From the NCBI RefSeq assembly GCF_947036865.1, contig NZ_CAMQSF010000004.1, positions 123,341 to 187,340 of the forward strand: 64,000 bases of DNA. The letters are read 5' to 3'. The DNA is from an uncultured Caulobacter sp. (GTDB lineage: Bacteria; Pseudomonadota; Alphaproteobacteria; Caulobacterales; Caulobacteraceae). The notes beneath the pieces were generated by a model. That model worked only from the letters and a program-made list of their open reading frames with translations, ran no database searches and had not been told where the DNA came from. This document shows positions 1 to 8,784 of this stretch, piece after piece. Positions within the stretch are counted from its first letter, which is position 1. Every line of letters begins with the position of its first letter. The position numbers and the translations under genes were made by a program.

Positions 1-1262
1 ACGTTATAGGCCCAGATCTCCTGGATCGGGGTTTCCTGGGCGACATTGGTGAAGGTCAGGACGCCGCCGGTCAGCGGCTTGGCGAGCGTCGCGACCGTGC
101 GCTCCTGGTCCTTGGCGCGGCTCGCCACGCTCGCGCCCTTGTCACCGGACTTGGCCGCCCACGAGAGGTCGCCATGGGCGGGGCCCTGGATCTCGATCCG
201 GTTCACCGGCTCGTCGGGCAGGGTCAGGTTCAGGGCCTTGCCGCCGTCGACATAGACGTTCCAGTCCGGCAACTGGAAATAGTCGTTCCGGCCGGGCAGG
301 CGCGACCGGTTGTAGACGCCGGGCCAGGTGGTTTCGGCGATCCCGTCGGTCGCCTTCCACATCCACTCCTTGATGTCCTTGGCGTCCTTGAACTCGACCT
401 TGCGGATCGTGGTCTTGTCGTCGGTCAGAAGCGGCGGCAGGTCCTTGTTCCAGCCGTAGCGCTGCTTCCAGGCGGCATGGATGGCCGGATCGTCCAGCGT
501 GGCGACCGGGGCGGCGATGGCCGGGGCCTCGTTGCGGGCCAGGGCGGCGATGGCCGTCGCGTCCAGCGGGCGGTCGTAGACGCGCAGCTCGTCGAGATCG
601 CCGCCGCGCGTGAAGTTGTAGCGGCTCTGCACCTGGTGCGGCGCGATCACGCGGCCGGCGACGCCGAACTGGTCGAGGCCGGCGTCATAGACCGCCTTGG
701 CCTCCTTCTTGGCCGCCAGCTTGCCGTCGACATAGAGCTGGACGCCGCTCGTCTCGTCCCAGGTGAAGGCCAGGTGGGTCCAGGCGTCCGGGGCGGGGCT
801 CTTGTCGAGCTTGAACGACACGCGGGTGCGGGCCAGGCCGTTGTCGGTGACGAAGGCGTCGAAGCCGTGGCCGTTCCAGTCGATCCGCAGGAACGCCATG
901 TCCCAGCTGGAGTGATCGGCGTAGCCGACGCGGAAGATCACGAACGGCGCGACGCCCACGGGGTAGCCCGACCGCCAGAAGAACGAGAGCGTGCCGCGCT
1001 GGGCCTGGATATTCCCCGGCGCGTTCCAAGCGACGACCCCGTCGTCCTCGGCGTGGAAGCCCTTGCCGACCTTGCCATTGGCGATCGGCGTGACCTTGTC
1101 GGCGAAGTTGGGAACCGGATCCCCGCCCGCGACATCGGCTGTCAGGCCCTTGTCGCCGGAGACCTTGAACAGCAGCGCCGGCTCGGCGCTGGTCGGCGCG
1201 GCGGCGGCCGCTTGGGCCAGGATCAGCGCGCAGGCCGAACCCAGGAACATCGCCTTCATCAT
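1..1262 (-). CDS. LamG-domain secreted protein, C-terminus cut by window edge
   Basis: Reading starts at the tandem ATG-ATG pair at 1262/1259, behind a good GGAGGAG ribosome site, and stays open to base 1, so the 3' end is missing. The first 20 residues form a signal peptide ending in an Ala-rich stretch. Residues about 25-210 resemble a LamG / concanavalin A-like jelly-roll, with the typical run YVDGKLAA and the segment LDELRVYDRPL. The later part looks like a second beta-rich domain. Such proteins usually bind carbohydrate in the envelope or outside the cell; no catalytic motif is visible in the part present. It diverges from pccA across 156 bp. The substrate is unknown. Confidence 0.75.
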   Translation of the reverse strand, partial: MMKAMFLGSACALILAQAAAAAPTSAEPALLFKVSGDKGLTADVAGGDPVPNFADKVTPIANGKVGKGFHAEDDGVVAWNAPGNIQAQRGTLSFFWRSGYPVGVAPFVIFRVGYADHSSWDMAFLRIDWNGHGFDAFVTDNGLARTRVSFKLDKSPAPDAWTHLAFTWDETSGVQLYVDGKLAAKKEAKAVYDAGLDQFGVAGRVIAPHQVQSRYNFTRGGDLDELRVYDRPLDATAIAALARNEAPAIAAPVATLDDPAIHAAWKQRYGWNKDLPPLLTDDKTTIRKVEFKDAKDIKEWMWKATDGIAETTWPGVYNRSRLPGRNDYFQLPDWNVYVDGGKALNLTLPDEPVNRIEIQGPAHGDLSWAAKSGDKGASVASRAKDQERTVATLAKPLTGGVLTFTNVAQETPIQEIWAYN

Positions 1263-1418
1263 CGTCTCCTCCCGGTGGCGTCCATCACGATCTCCGCACT
1301 CTTGGAAACCGGTGTCATGCCTGATCGCTGGTGTAGCGCCCTAAGGGCAAGCTTGCAAACCCGACGAGGCCTGATAGGCCATGCTGCAAAGCACAAAATC
1401 CTTGGGCGGAAGTTGCCG

Positions 1419-3413
1419 ATGTTCTCGAAGATCCTGATCGCCAACCGAGGCGAGATCGCTGTTCGCGTGATCAAGACGTGCCGCCGGCTGGGGATCAAGA
1501 CGGTGGTCGTCTATTCCGACGCGGACGCGGGCTCGCTGGCGGTCGAGATGGCCGACGAAACCGTGCACATCGGCCCGTCGCCCGCCGCCCAATCCTATCT
1601 CGTCGCCGACAAGATCATTGCCGCCTGCAAGCAAACGGGCGCGGAGGCCGTCCATCCCGGCTTCGGCTTCCTGTCCGAGAACGCCGGCTTCGCCCAGCGC
1701 TGCGCCGACGAGGGGATCGTGTTCATCGGTCCCAACCCCGGCGCCATCCAGGCCATGGGCGACAAGATCGAGAGCAAGAAGTTCGCCCAGGCCGCCGGCG
1801 TCTCCTGCGTGCCGGGCCACATCGGCGAGATCGCCGACACCGCCGAGGCGGTGAAGATCGCAGAGCAGATCGGCTATCCGGTGATGATCAAGGCGTCGGC
1901 GGGCGGCGGCGGCAAGGGCATCCGCGTCGCCTGGAGCCGCCAGGACGTCGAGGAGGGCTTCCCGGCCGTCCGCGCCGAGGCCAAGGCCAGCTTCGGCGAC
2001 GACCGCATCTTCATCGAGAAGTTCATCGAAAGCCCGCGCCACATCGAGATCCAGGTGCTGGGCGACAAGCATGGCAACGTCGTCCACCTGTTCGAGCGCG
2101 AATGCTCGATCCAGCGCCGGAATCAGAAGGTTATCGAGGAGGCTCCGTCGCCCCTGCTGGACGAAGCCACGCGCGCGGCCATGGGCGCTCAGGCCGTCGC
2201 TCTGGCCAAGGCGGTGAACTACGACAGCGCCGGTACGGTCGAGTTCGTCGCGGGCCAGGACAAGAGCTTCTTCTTCCTGGAGATGAACACCCGCCTGCAG
2301 GTCGAGCATCCGGTCACCGAGCTGATCACGGGCCTGGATCTGGTCGAGCAGATGATCCGCTCGGCCTGGGGCGAGAAGCTCGCGTTCGAGCAGAAGGACC
2401 TGAAGATCAACGGCTGGGCCATCGAGAGCCGCATCTACGCCGAGGATCCCTATCGCAAGTTCCTGCCCAGCATCGGCCGCCTGGTCCGCTATGACCCGCC
2501 GAAGGAGGGCGATCACGGCGCCTACACCGTGCGCAACGACGCCGGGGTGCGCGAGGGCGACGAGATCTCGATGTACTACGACCCGATGATCTCCAAGCTC
2601 TGCAGCTGGGCCCCGACCCGACTTGCGGCGATCGACGGCATGGGCCGGGCGCTGGAGGACTTCCACATCGAGGGCCTGGGCCAGAACATCCCGTTCCTGG
2701 CGGCCGTGATGGACGAGGAGCGCTTCCGCTCGGGCAAGCTGGCGACCAGCTACATCAAGGACCAGTTCCCGGACGGCTTCCAGGGGACCGAGCCGACCCC
2801 CGCTCAGCTCGACATCCTGACCGCCGTCGGCGCGGCCATGCAGGGCGTCTATGTCGCCCGCGCCCGCTCGCTGGAGTCGGAACTTCTCGGCCCGCCGCGC
2901 GACGAATGGGTGGTGGCGATCGGCGCCCACCGCCGTCGCGTCCGGGTCGGGGGAGAGGGCGAGGTCACGATCGCCCTGCTCGACGAGGGCCGTACGCTGA
3001 CCCTGACCGACATCGACTGGCGTCCGGGCAAGCCGGTGTTCAAGGCCGCGCTGGACGGCAAGGCCTTCACGGTCCAGGCCGCGCCCGCCGCCGAGGGCTT
3101 CACGATCCGCCACCGCGCCGCCAAGGCCCGGGTGTTGGTCCTGACGCCGCGCTCGGCCGAGCTGCACGACAAGCTGCCCGAGAAGCAGGCCGCCGACACC
3201 TCCAAGCTGGTACTGTCGCCGATGCCGGGCCTGGTGGTCTCGATGGACGTCACCGCCGGCCAGCAGGTCCGCGAGGGCGAGGTGGTCTGCGTGCTCGAGG
3301 CGATGAAGATGCAGAACATCATCCGCGCCGAGCGCGACGGGGTGGTCAAGGCCGTCAACGCCAAGGGCGGCGATCCGGTCGCGGCCGACGAGGTGCTGGT
3401 GGAGTTCGCCTGA
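1419..3413 (+). CDS. pccA: Propionyl-CoA carboxylase alpha (biotin carboxylase + BCCP)
   Basis: This 664-residue protein carries the ATP-dependent biotin carboxylase and the biotin carrier of propionyl-CoA carboxylase, which makes methylmalonyl-CoA. It opens with MFSKILIANRGEIAVRVIK, the conserved start of the biotin carboxylase fold, so ATG 1419 is preferred although the frame is open further upstream. The glycine-rich ATP loop (ASAGGGGKGIR, about residue 160) and the EMNTRLQVEHPVTE catalytic segment are present. The C-terminal biotinyl domain has EAMKM with the biotin-accepting Lys near residue 630. Overall similarity is to PccA (e.g. AEDPYRKFLPSIGRL) rather than acetyl-CoA carboxylase AccC, which lacks the carrier. 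No beta subunit lies beside it; compare mccA at 17066. Confidence 0.92.
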   Translation: MFSKILIANRGEIAVRVIKTCRRLGIKTVVVYSDADAGSLAVEMADETVHIGPSPAAQSYLVADKIIAACKQTGAEAVHPGFGFLSENAGFAQRCADEGIVFIGPNPGAIQAMGDKIESKKFAQAAGVSCVPGHIGEIADTAEAVKIAEQIGYPVMIKASAGGGGKGIRVAWSRQDVEEGFPAVRAEAKASFGDDRIFIEKFIESPRHIEIQVLGDKHGNVVHLFERECSIQRRNQKVIEEAPSPLLDEATRAAMGAQAVALAKAVNYDSAGTVEFVAGQDKSFFFLEMNTRLQVEHPVTELITGLDLVEQMIRSAWGEKLAFEQKDLKINGWAIESRIYAEDPYRKFLPSIGRLVRYDPPKEGDHGAYTVRNDAGVREGDEISMYYDPMISKLCSWAPTRLAAIDGMGRALEDFHIEGLGQNIPFLAAVMDEERFRSGKLATSYIKDQFPDGFQGTEPTPAQLDILTAVGAAMQGVYVARARSLESELLGPPRDEWVVAIGAHRRRVRVGGEGEVTIALLDEGRTLTLTDIDWRPGKPVFKAALDGKAFTVQAAPAAEGFTIRHRAAKARVLVLTPRSAELHDKLPEKQAADTSKLVLSPMPGLVVSMDVTAGQQVREGEVVCVLEAMKMQNIIRAERDGVVKAVNAKGGDPVAADEVLVEFA

Positions 3414-3459
3414 AATAGCTCTCCGCTTAAGGTTGCATTGGGCCGCGCCCTGGCCGTAG

Positions 3460-3978
3460 ATGGCCGGCATGGCCCTCTACCCGCGTGCCTTCGTCCGGAC
3501 TCTGTTCAGCTTCCAGGGGCGCGTATCGCGGCCCGCCTATTGGCTGATGATCGGCGTGATGGAGGTCGTCCGCTACGGCGCGGCGCTATCGGTCAATGGC
3601 TGGAGCGGGGATATTTCCGGCGGTTATCAGGCCCGGACCCTCGCCACCCTGCTGCTGCTCTGGCCGCAGATGGCCCTGACGGTAAAGCGCGGTCACGATC
3701 GTGGGCGGTCGATCGGCTACAGCCTTGGATTCTTCATGGGCTCGTTCGCCGGACTGGCGCTCGCCGCGATAGGGCGGCGCCATCAGCGCTTCGACCTCGT
3801 GCTCGCTGGCGTCGCGGTCTGGGCCGCCGCCGGCTTCTACCAGTTCGTGGAATACGCCTTCCTGACCGGCGATCCGAGATCGAACCGCTACGGTCCTCGC
3901 CCGCGAGATTCCTATGCGGCCAAGCCCGCGCCCGCGCCGCATGACGATGCTCTTCCGGGCGAACGGCCCAGCGCCTAG
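3460..3978 (+). CDS. DUF805-family membrane protein
   Basis: A 172-residue integral membrane protein. It has the DUF805 hallmarks: the N-terminal F-x-GR-x-SRP-x-YW motif, the central KRGHDRGRS motif between membrane segments, and the closing DPRSNRYGPRPR tail. About four hydrophobic segments are visible. DUF805 proteins are small inner-membrane proteins without a settled function. A second family member follows immediately (4020-4424), suggesting tandem duplication. The start could also be ATG 3469, nine bases in; neither has a strong ribosome site. Confidence 0.8.
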   Translation: MAGMALYPRAFVRTLFSFQGRVSRPAYWLMIGVMEVVRYGAALSVNGWSGDISGGYQARTLATLLLLWPQMALTVKRGHDRGRSIGYSLGFFMGSFAGLALAAIGRRHQRFDLVLAGVAVWAAAGFYQFVEYAFLTGDPRSNRYGPRPRDSYAAKPAPAPHDDALPGERPSA

Positions 3979-4019
3979 ATTACCGCCGTCGGCGTCGGGC
4001 CGACTCGAAAGAGGCGGGC

Positions 4020-4424
4020 ATGAACGATCGTAGCGAATGGGCGGAGCTGTTCCTGTCGTCGAACGGCCGCTTGGCGCGCACGCCGTTCCTGATCGCCTCG
4101 GCCGTGCTGCTGGGCGTGGCGGTGCTCTACGAGGCCATCGCCGGCGACACCCTGCACTGGCTGACGGGCTGGCTGGTCTATCCAGCCCTGCTGTTCTCCG
4201 GCGCCTGCGTCCTGTCCAAGCGGCTGCATGACCGAGGGCGGTCCGGCTGGTGGTCGCTGCTGATCCTGATGGCGGTCATCGCCGTCTGGCCCCGGCCCGA
4301 CCACTTTCTGGATTTCCTGTTCAGCCTGGTGCTGATCTGGGCGGTGGTCGAGCTCGGCGTCATGGGGGGCGAGCAGGGCGCGAACCGGTATGGACCCAAT
4401 CCGCTGAAGGCGGTGGCGATCTAG
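4020..4424 (+). CDS. DUF805-family membrane protein, second copy
   Basis: A 134-residue membrane protein of the same DUF805 family as its upstream neighbour. It shows SNGRLARTPF in place of the GR-x-SRxxYW motif, then KRLHDRGRSGWWSL and the terminal GANRYGPNPL. Three to four hydrophobic segments are present. The gap to the upstream gene is 41 bp, with a GAAAGAGG ribosome site before ATG 4020, so the two are probably co-transcribed. The shorter loops and weak sequence similarity between the pair indicate an old duplication. Function unknown. Confidence 0.78.
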   Translation: MNDRSEWAELFLSSNGRLARTPFLIASAVLLGVAVLYEAIAGDTLHWLTGWLVYPALLFSGACVLSKRLHDRGRSGWWSLLILMAVIAVWPRPDHFLDFLFSLVLIWAVVELGVMGGEQGANRYGPNPLKAVAI

Positions 4425-4426
4425 GG

Positions 4427-4451
4427 TTCCTCTCTCCGCGGGAGAGGGTTC
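4427..4451. terminator. Hairpin between convergent genes
   Basis: CCTCTC (4429-4434) pairs with GAGAGG (4442-4447) around a short GC loop, in the 27 bp between the convergent ends of the DUF805 gene and lipB. No clear T run follows on either strand, so it may be a weak two-way terminator or one copy of a common small palindromic repeat. Confidence 0.4.
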
Positions 4452-5177
4452 TTACGCCGGCGCCGTGGCGTCCTCCACCGGGCCGAACACCTTGGCGAAG
4501 CTGGCCCGCAGCGCGGCGTCGGCCTCGTCCATCGTCACCGGCAAGCCGAGGTCCACCAGGCTGGTCACCCCATGCTCTGTCTGGCCGCACGGCACGATGC
4601 CCGAGAAGTGCGAGAGGTCAGGCTCCACGTTGAGGCTGATCCCGTGGAAGCTGACCCACCTGCGCAGCTTCACCCCGATCGCGGCGATCTTGTCCTCGCG
4701 GCTCCAGCCGGCGCCCTTGCGCTCGACCCAGACGCCGACGCGGCCGTCCCGGAGCTCGCCGGTGACGTTGAAGGCGGCCAGGGCGTCGATGATCCAGGCC
4801 TCCAGCGCCGCGACGAAGGCGCGCACGTCGCGGCCGCGCCTGGTCAGGTCCAGCATCACATAGGCCACCCGCTGGCCGGGGCCGTGATAGGTGAACTGGC
4901 CGCCGCGCCCGCTCTCGAACACCGGAAAGCGCTCGGGCTCGATCAGGTCCGAGGCCTTGGCCGACACCCCGGCGGTATAGAGCGGCGGATGCTCCAGCAG
5001 CCAGACGAGCTCGCCCGTCGTCCCTTCGGCGATGGCGGCGGCGCGGGCCTCCATGGCGGCAACGGCTGCCGGGTAATCGACGTAGCCGGTCGAAACCGCC
5101 CACCCGACCGGCGCGCCGTCCTCGCGTCGCATCGTCGGAACGCCAACGTTTTCGGGGTTTAACGGGAGAGCAAGCAT
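4452..5177 (-). CDS. lipB: Octanoyl-[ACP]:protein N-octanoyltransferase LipB
   Basis: LipB moves the octanoyl group from acyl carrier protein to lipoyl domains, the first step of lipoate synthesis. The 241-residue protein contains the family landmarks: [38 protein letters not shown] with the catalytic Lys, and [12 protein letters not shown] with the catalytic Cys. ATG 5177 is used here. An internal ATG at 5132 would give 226 residues, closer to the usual family length, and cannot be excluded because neither start has a convincing ribosome site. No lipA lies in the window. Confidence 0.93.
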   Translation of the reverse strand: MLALPLNPENVGVPTMRREDGAPVGWAVSTGYVDYPAAVAAMEARAAAIAEGTTGELVWLLEHPPLYTAGVSAKASDLIEPERFPVFESGRGGQFTYHGPGQRVAYVMLDLTRRGRDVRAFVAALEAWIIDALAAFNVTGELRDGRVGVWVERKGAGWSREDKIAAIGVKLRRWVSFHGISLNVEPDLSHFSGIVPCGQTEHGVTSLVDLGLPVTMDEADAALRASFAKVFGPVEDATAPA

Positions 5178-5248
5178 GTGGCCCTAATCTTGCGATCGTC
5201 ACGCCGCGCCCCCGCCGGGCGCGCGTGTCAGTCCAAGGGTCTTACTTC

Positions 5249-5500
5249 GTGAGCCAGGTCAACGCCGTCAATGTCGAGATCTCGGTCCTCTTGGGCCGCT
5301 CGATCCTGCCGATGCAACAGCTGCTGCGCATGGGCCGGGGCGCGGTGATCCCGCTCGACGCCAAGACCAATGACGAGGTCTGGATCCTGGCCAACAACCA
5401 CCCGATCGCTCGGGGCGAAATCCAGATCAGCGACGACCGCATCGCCATCCAGGTCACCCGCGCGGCCGACGTCTACGACTACATGGCCGGCGGCGCCTGA
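5249..5500 (+). CDS. Short FliN-like (SpoA) protein
   Basis: An 83-residue protein that is almost entirely one SpoA/FliN C-terminal domain: VNVEISVLLGRSILPMQQLL, then GAVIPLDAKTNDEVWILANN and ARGEIQISDDRIAIQVT. FliN forms the flagellar motor switch and export-associated ring with FliM. The gene stands alone, with no other flagellar genes nearby. GTG 5249 is chosen because CAAGGG lies 9 bases upstream; GTG 5225 in the same frame would add 8 residues but has no ribosome site. It may be the main FliN or an accessory SpoA protein; the sequence alone does not decide. Confidence 0.8.
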   Translation: MSQVNAVNVEISVLLGRSILPMQQLLRMGRGAVIPLDAKTNDEVWILANNHPIARGEIQISDDRIAIQVTRAADVYDYMAGGA

Positions 5501-5587
5501 CCGGCCGCGGCGAGGAAGTTCGGCGGGCTCGAACTTCCGACTTCCCAAAGCCGATTCAGTTTGCTACCAGCCGCCCCTCACCACGAT

Positions 5588-5672
5588 GCGGTCGTGGCGG
5601 AATTGGTAGACGCGCAGCGTTGAGGTCGCTGTATCGCAAGATGTGGAAGTTCGAGTCTTCTCGACCGCACCA
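5588..5672 (+). tRNA. tRNA-Leu(GAG)
   Basis: An 85-nt class II tRNA with a full cloverleaf. The acceptor stem GCGGTCG (5588-5594) pairs with CGACCGC (5662-5668). The anticodon loop reads TTGAGGT with anticodon GAG at 5622-5624. There is a long variable arm, a TTCGAGTC T-loop, discriminator A at 5669 and an encoded CCA at 5670-5672. It reads CUC (and CUU) leucine codons; CUC is frequent in this GC-rich genome. Confidence 0.96.
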
Positions 5673-5687
5673 GTGTTGAACACAGAC

Positions 5688-5728
5688 TAGAGCGCTCCCG
5701 GGGTTTTCGACTCGTCTGGGGCGCTCTA
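5688..5728. repeat. TAGAGCGC...GCGCTCTA inverted repeat
   Basis: TAGAGCGCTCC (5688-5698) is mirrored by GGGGCGCTCTA (5718-5728) with one G-T wobble, around a 19-bp loop. It lies just after the tRNA, where it could end the tRNA transcript. A shorter relative with the same TAGAGCG/CGCTCTA ends is at 41514-41543, so this is probably a dispersed intergenic repeat. Confidence 0.5.
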
Positions 5729-5817
5729 ATCGTTTCTGGCCTTGGATTCGCCCCAAGATCGTTTCAACCGGACGCACGCGCCACGAACCCAGCAGCTCTT
5801 GAGCTCAGGAGGCCCCC

Positions 5818-7260
5818 ATGACCCGGGACACCGCCGAACTGACCAACGACGTGCTGGATGATATCCCGGTGGCCAAGTCCGAGACCCCCGAAGAGCTCGA
5901 GGACCTCGCGCTCGGCGACGACTACGCGCTCAATCCCGAATATGTCGAGATGGTGATCGACGCGGTCGACAGCGGCGACCTGAAGCGCCTGCGCGAGCTG
6001 GTCACCGCGCTGGAGCCGGCCGACGTCGCCGACCTGATGGGCTTCCTGACCGCCGACTATCGCGAGGACGTCATCCCGCTGCTCGACCCGGAGGCGCTGG
6101 GCGAGATCATCTCGGAGATGGACGAGAACCTCCGCGAGGAGGTGCTGGAGGCCACGCCATCGGTGACCCTGGCCCGCGCGCTGGAGGAACTGGACACCGA
6201 CGACGCCGCCGACGTCATCGACGACCTGGACGACACCAAGCGCTTCCAGGTGCTGGCGGCGATGGGCGAGACCGACCGCGCGGCCATCGAGACGACCCTG
6301 TCCTACGAGGACGAGACGGCCGGCCGCCTGATGCAGCGGGAATTCCTGGCCGCGCCGGAATTCTGGACCGTCGGCCAGACGATCGACCACGTCCGCGAGT
6401 CCGGCGACCAGCTGCCCGAGCTCTTCTTCGACGTCTACGTCGTCGACCCGACCTTCAAGCCGGTCGGGGCGATCCCGATCAGCATCCTGCTGCGCAGCCG
6501 CCGCGAGACGCCGCTGGCCGAGCTGATGGAGGCCGTCACCGAAATCCCGGTCGAGATGGATCAGGAAGAGGTCGCCTACATCTTCGACAAGTACCACCTG
6601 ATCAGCGCGCCGGTCATCGAAGCCGGCGGACGCCTGGTGGGCCAGATCACCGTGGACGACATCGTCGAGGTCATCCGCGACGAGGCGCAGGAAGACATCC
6701 TGGCCCTGGCCGGCGTGTCCGACGCGGGCCGCGACGCGGCGGTGATCGACATCGTCCGCTCGCGCCTGCCGTGGCTGTTGCTGAACCTGGTCACCGAGAC
6801 CATCGCGGTGTCGGCCATCGCCATCTTCCAGGACCAGATCGCCAAGCTGGTGGCCCTGGCGGTGCTGATGCCGATCGTCTCGTCGCTGGGCGGCAACGCC
6901 GGCACCCAGACCCTGGCCGTCGCGGTCCGGGCCTTGGCCAGCAAGGAGCTGACCGCCGCCAACGCCCGCCGGATCATCACCCGCGAGGTGCTGGTCGGCC
7001 TGATGAACGGGGTCAGCCTGGCCGTCGTCATGGGCCTGGCCACGTTCCTGTTCTACCACAACGGTCGCCTGGCGATCACGGTGGGCGTGGCGCTGATCGT
7101 CAACATCTTCATCGCGGCCCTGGGCGGCATCCTCGCCCCGCTGGCCCTGGAGAAGATGGGGCGCGACCCGGCCGTGTCGTCCTCGATCTTCGTGACCTTC
7201 CTGACCGACTTCATGGGCTTCCTGGCGGTGCTGCTGATCGCCATGCTGCTGATGGGTTAG
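5818..7260 (+). CDS. mgtE: Magnesium transporter MgtE
   Basis: A 480-residue MgtE-type Mg2+ channel/transporter. The acidic N-terminal superhelical domain (residues about 40-150) has repeated motifs such as EPADVADLMGFL. It is followed by a pair of CBS domains (about 150-275, including AGGRLVGQITVDDIVEVI) that sense cytoplasmic Mg2+. A five-helix membrane domain follows (about 300-478), containing MPIVSSLGGNAGTQTLAVAVRAL, the signature of the ion pore. ATG 5818 has a strong CAGGAGG site. I did not recognise an M-box or other riboswitch in the 145 bp after the tRNA. Confidence 0.95.
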   Translation: MTRDTAELTNDVLDDIPVAKSETPEELEDLALGDDYALNPEYVEMVIDAVDSGDLKRLRELVTALEPADVADLMGFLTADYREDVIPLLDPEALGEIISEMDENLREEVLEATPSVTLARALEELDTDDAADVIDDLDDTKRFQVLAAMGETDRAAIETTLSYEDETAGRLMQREFLAAPEFWTVGQTIDHVRESGDQLPELFFDVYVVDPTFKPVGAIPISILLRSRRETPLAELMEAVTEIPVEMDQEEVAYIFDKYHLISAPVIEAGGRLVGQITVDDIVEVIRDEAQEDILALAGVSDAGRDAAVIDIVRSRLPWLLLNLVTETIAVSAIAIFQDQIAKLVALAVLMPIVSSLGGNAGTQTLAVAVRALASKELTAANARRIITREVLVGLMNGVSLAVVMGLATFLFYHNGRLAITVGVALIVNIFIAALGGILAPLALEKMGRDPAVSSSIFVTFLTDFMGFLAVLLIAMLLMG

Positions 7261-7333
7261 CCTCGTCGTCCCGCTGTCACCGGCGCGGCGGATAACAGGC
7301 ATATCGGGCGGAATATCTCCTGGTCCGCGAAAA

Positions 7334-7350
7334 CTGGCGCCGACCTTGCG
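7334..7350 (+). promoter_or_regulatory. Sigma-54 (-24/-12) promoter of spmX
   Basis: CTGGCGCCGACCTTGCG matches the sigma-54 pattern, with GG at -24 and GC at -12 exactly 10 bases apart and the TTGC core intact. The expected start would be near 7361, giving a roughly 40-nt leader before ATG 7402. In C. crescentus, spmX is known to be transcribed by sigma-54 with the activator TacA, so this site supports the gene identification. Confidence 0.8.
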
Positions 7351-7401
7351 CCGGAGGAGGCGAACGCATCCGCGTCTGTCTCAAACTGGGTCAACTAGGC
7401 G

Positions 7402-8700
7402 ATGAAACCGCGTCATCAGGTCTCCCGCGCCGCCGTCGAGCTCATCAAGCGGTTCGAGGGCTACCGCCAGAAGGCCGCGCAGCTCCCCGACGGACGCTGG
7501 ACGGTCGGCTACGGCCATACGCTGACCGCTCGCGAGGGCGCGACCGTCTCGGAAAAGGACGCCGAGGCGCTGCTGCTCTACGACCTCATCTCGGTGGCCC
7601 ATTCGGTCAACGAGCACACCTACGCGCCGCTGAACCAGAACCAGTTCGACGCCCTGGTCTGCTTCGCCTTCAATATCGGTCTCGACAACTTCCTCCGCTC
7701 GGGCGTGCTGCGCCGGATCAACGAGGGCTCGCTGCTGCAAGCCGCGTGCGCGATGGAAATGTGGCGCAAGGCCGATTTCGAGGGCGAGCGGATCGTCATC
7801 GACGCGCTGGTCCGCCGCCGCGCGGCCGAGAAGACCCTGTTCCTGACCCCGGCGAACGGCGAGTGGGTGCCCGCGCCCAGCCCGGTGCTGCGTCCCAAGG
7901 TCGACTACGACGCCAGCTGCGCCGTGCCCAAGCAGACGCCGATCGCGGTCAATACCCGCACCGAGGGCGATCGCGTCGTGGCGGCCCGCGAGGAGGGCCT
8001 GCCGCTGACCATCGTCGTCCCGGAAGAGGACGGTCCGACGGCGACGGAGCAATCGGCGGCCGCGGTCAGCGCGCGCCTCGAGGCCATTCTGCCGGACGCG
8101 GCGACCACGACGCCGAAGCCCGCCGCCCGACAGGACGACCTTGGTCTGCCCGAGCCGCCGGTCCCCGCCGAGCCCGCGCCGGTCCAACCCGCGGCCAGCG
8201 AGCCCGCGCCCGTCCTGTTCCGGGACGAGGCCCCCGAAACCGCGCCGCCGGGACCGGTGGAGTTCACGCCGTTCCGCCTGACCCCGCAGCCCGTCGAAGA
8301 GGTCGAGAAGCCCGCCCCCGTCGAGGCTTTCGCGCCAACGCCGCCGTCCGCGCCCAGCGAGCCGACCTTGTTCGCGGCCCCCGCCGGTCCGTCGGTGTTC
8401 AACCTCGACGGCTTCTCGACCAGCGAGGACGAGGTCTCGCTGCACGCCATGGACGTGCCCCTGGTCGAGCCCGAGCAGCCGCGCTTCGGCAACACCAGCC
8501 TGCTGCTCAGCCTGGGCGTCCTGGGCCTGGCGCTGTTCGCCGGCGGCGTGGTCTGGATCTTGACGGTCGGGGCGGGCTCGGACGGCAACGTCAAGCTGTT
8601 CGGCTATGGCGCCAGCATGGTCGGTGCGATCTGCTTCGTGGTCTCGGCCTATCTTCTGCTGCGCCGACTGGCGGGGCCCGAGACCAACGACGACGAATAG
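7402..8700 (+). CDS. spmX: SpmX, stalked-pole muramidase-like polarity factor
   Basis: A 432-residue protein with an N-terminal phage-type (GH24) muramidase domain (residues 1-150). RFEG carries the catalytic-position Glu19, followed by GRWTVGYGHTL and FDALVCFAFNIG. A long acidic, proline-rich linker (about 160-360) and two C-terminal membrane helices (about 366-389 and 400-422) complete it. This architecture, length and N-terminus match Caulobacter SpmX, which localises and activates the histidine kinase DivJ at the stalked pole. The sigma-54 promoter just upstream agrees. Gene order towards mipZ also fits what I recall for C. crescentus. A plain phage endolysin would lack the linker and paired C-terminal helices. 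Confidence 0.9.
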   Translation: MKPRHQVSRAAVELIKRFEGYRQKAAQLPDGRWTVGYGHTLTAREGATVSEKDAEALLLYDLISVAHSVNEHTYAPLNQNQFDALVCFAFNIGLDNFLRSGVLRRINEGSLLQAACAMEMWRKADFEGERIVIDALVRRRAAEKTLFLTPANGEWVPAPSPVLRPKVDYDASCAVPKQTPIAVNTRTEGDRVVAAREEGLPLTIVVPEEDGPTATEQSAAAVSARLEAILPDAATTTPKPAARQDDLGLPEPPVPAEPAPVQPAASEPAPVLFRDEAPETAPPGPVEFTPFRLTPQPVEEVEKPAPVEAFAPTPPSAPSEPTLFAAPAGPSVFNLDGFSTSEDEVSLHAMDVPLVEPEQPRFGNTSLLLSLGVLGLALFAGGVVWILTVGAGSDGNVKLFGYGASMVGAICFVVSAYLLLRRLAGPETNDDE

Positions 8701-8732
8701 TTTTCTTTGCTTCCCTCGCGTAAGGTGAGCAA

Positions 8733-8767
8733 GAACGCCCGCGGGTCCTGAAGATCCGCGGGCGTTC
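8733..8767 (+). terminator. Strong hairpin after spmX
   Basis: GAACGCCCGCGG pairs with CCGCGGGCGTTC, an uninterrupted 12-bp GC-rich stem (8733-8744 with 8756-8767). It ends 17 bases before the acyl-CoA dehydrogenase ATG. There is no T run, so it may be an imperfect terminator or a leader structure. Confidence 0.55.
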
Positions 8768-8784
8768 GTGCTATGGGAGCAGCT

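Noticed and set aside
5673..5817. Mg2+ riboswitch (M-box) in front of mgtE
   Set aside because: The leader has only the TAGAGCGC repeat; I could not find the conserved M-box core.
7402..8700. Phage endolysin
   Set aside because: The muramidase domain is followed by a long acidic/Pro linker and two C-terminal helices, with a sigma-54 promoter upstream; this is the SpmX architecture, and there are no holin or phage genes nearby.
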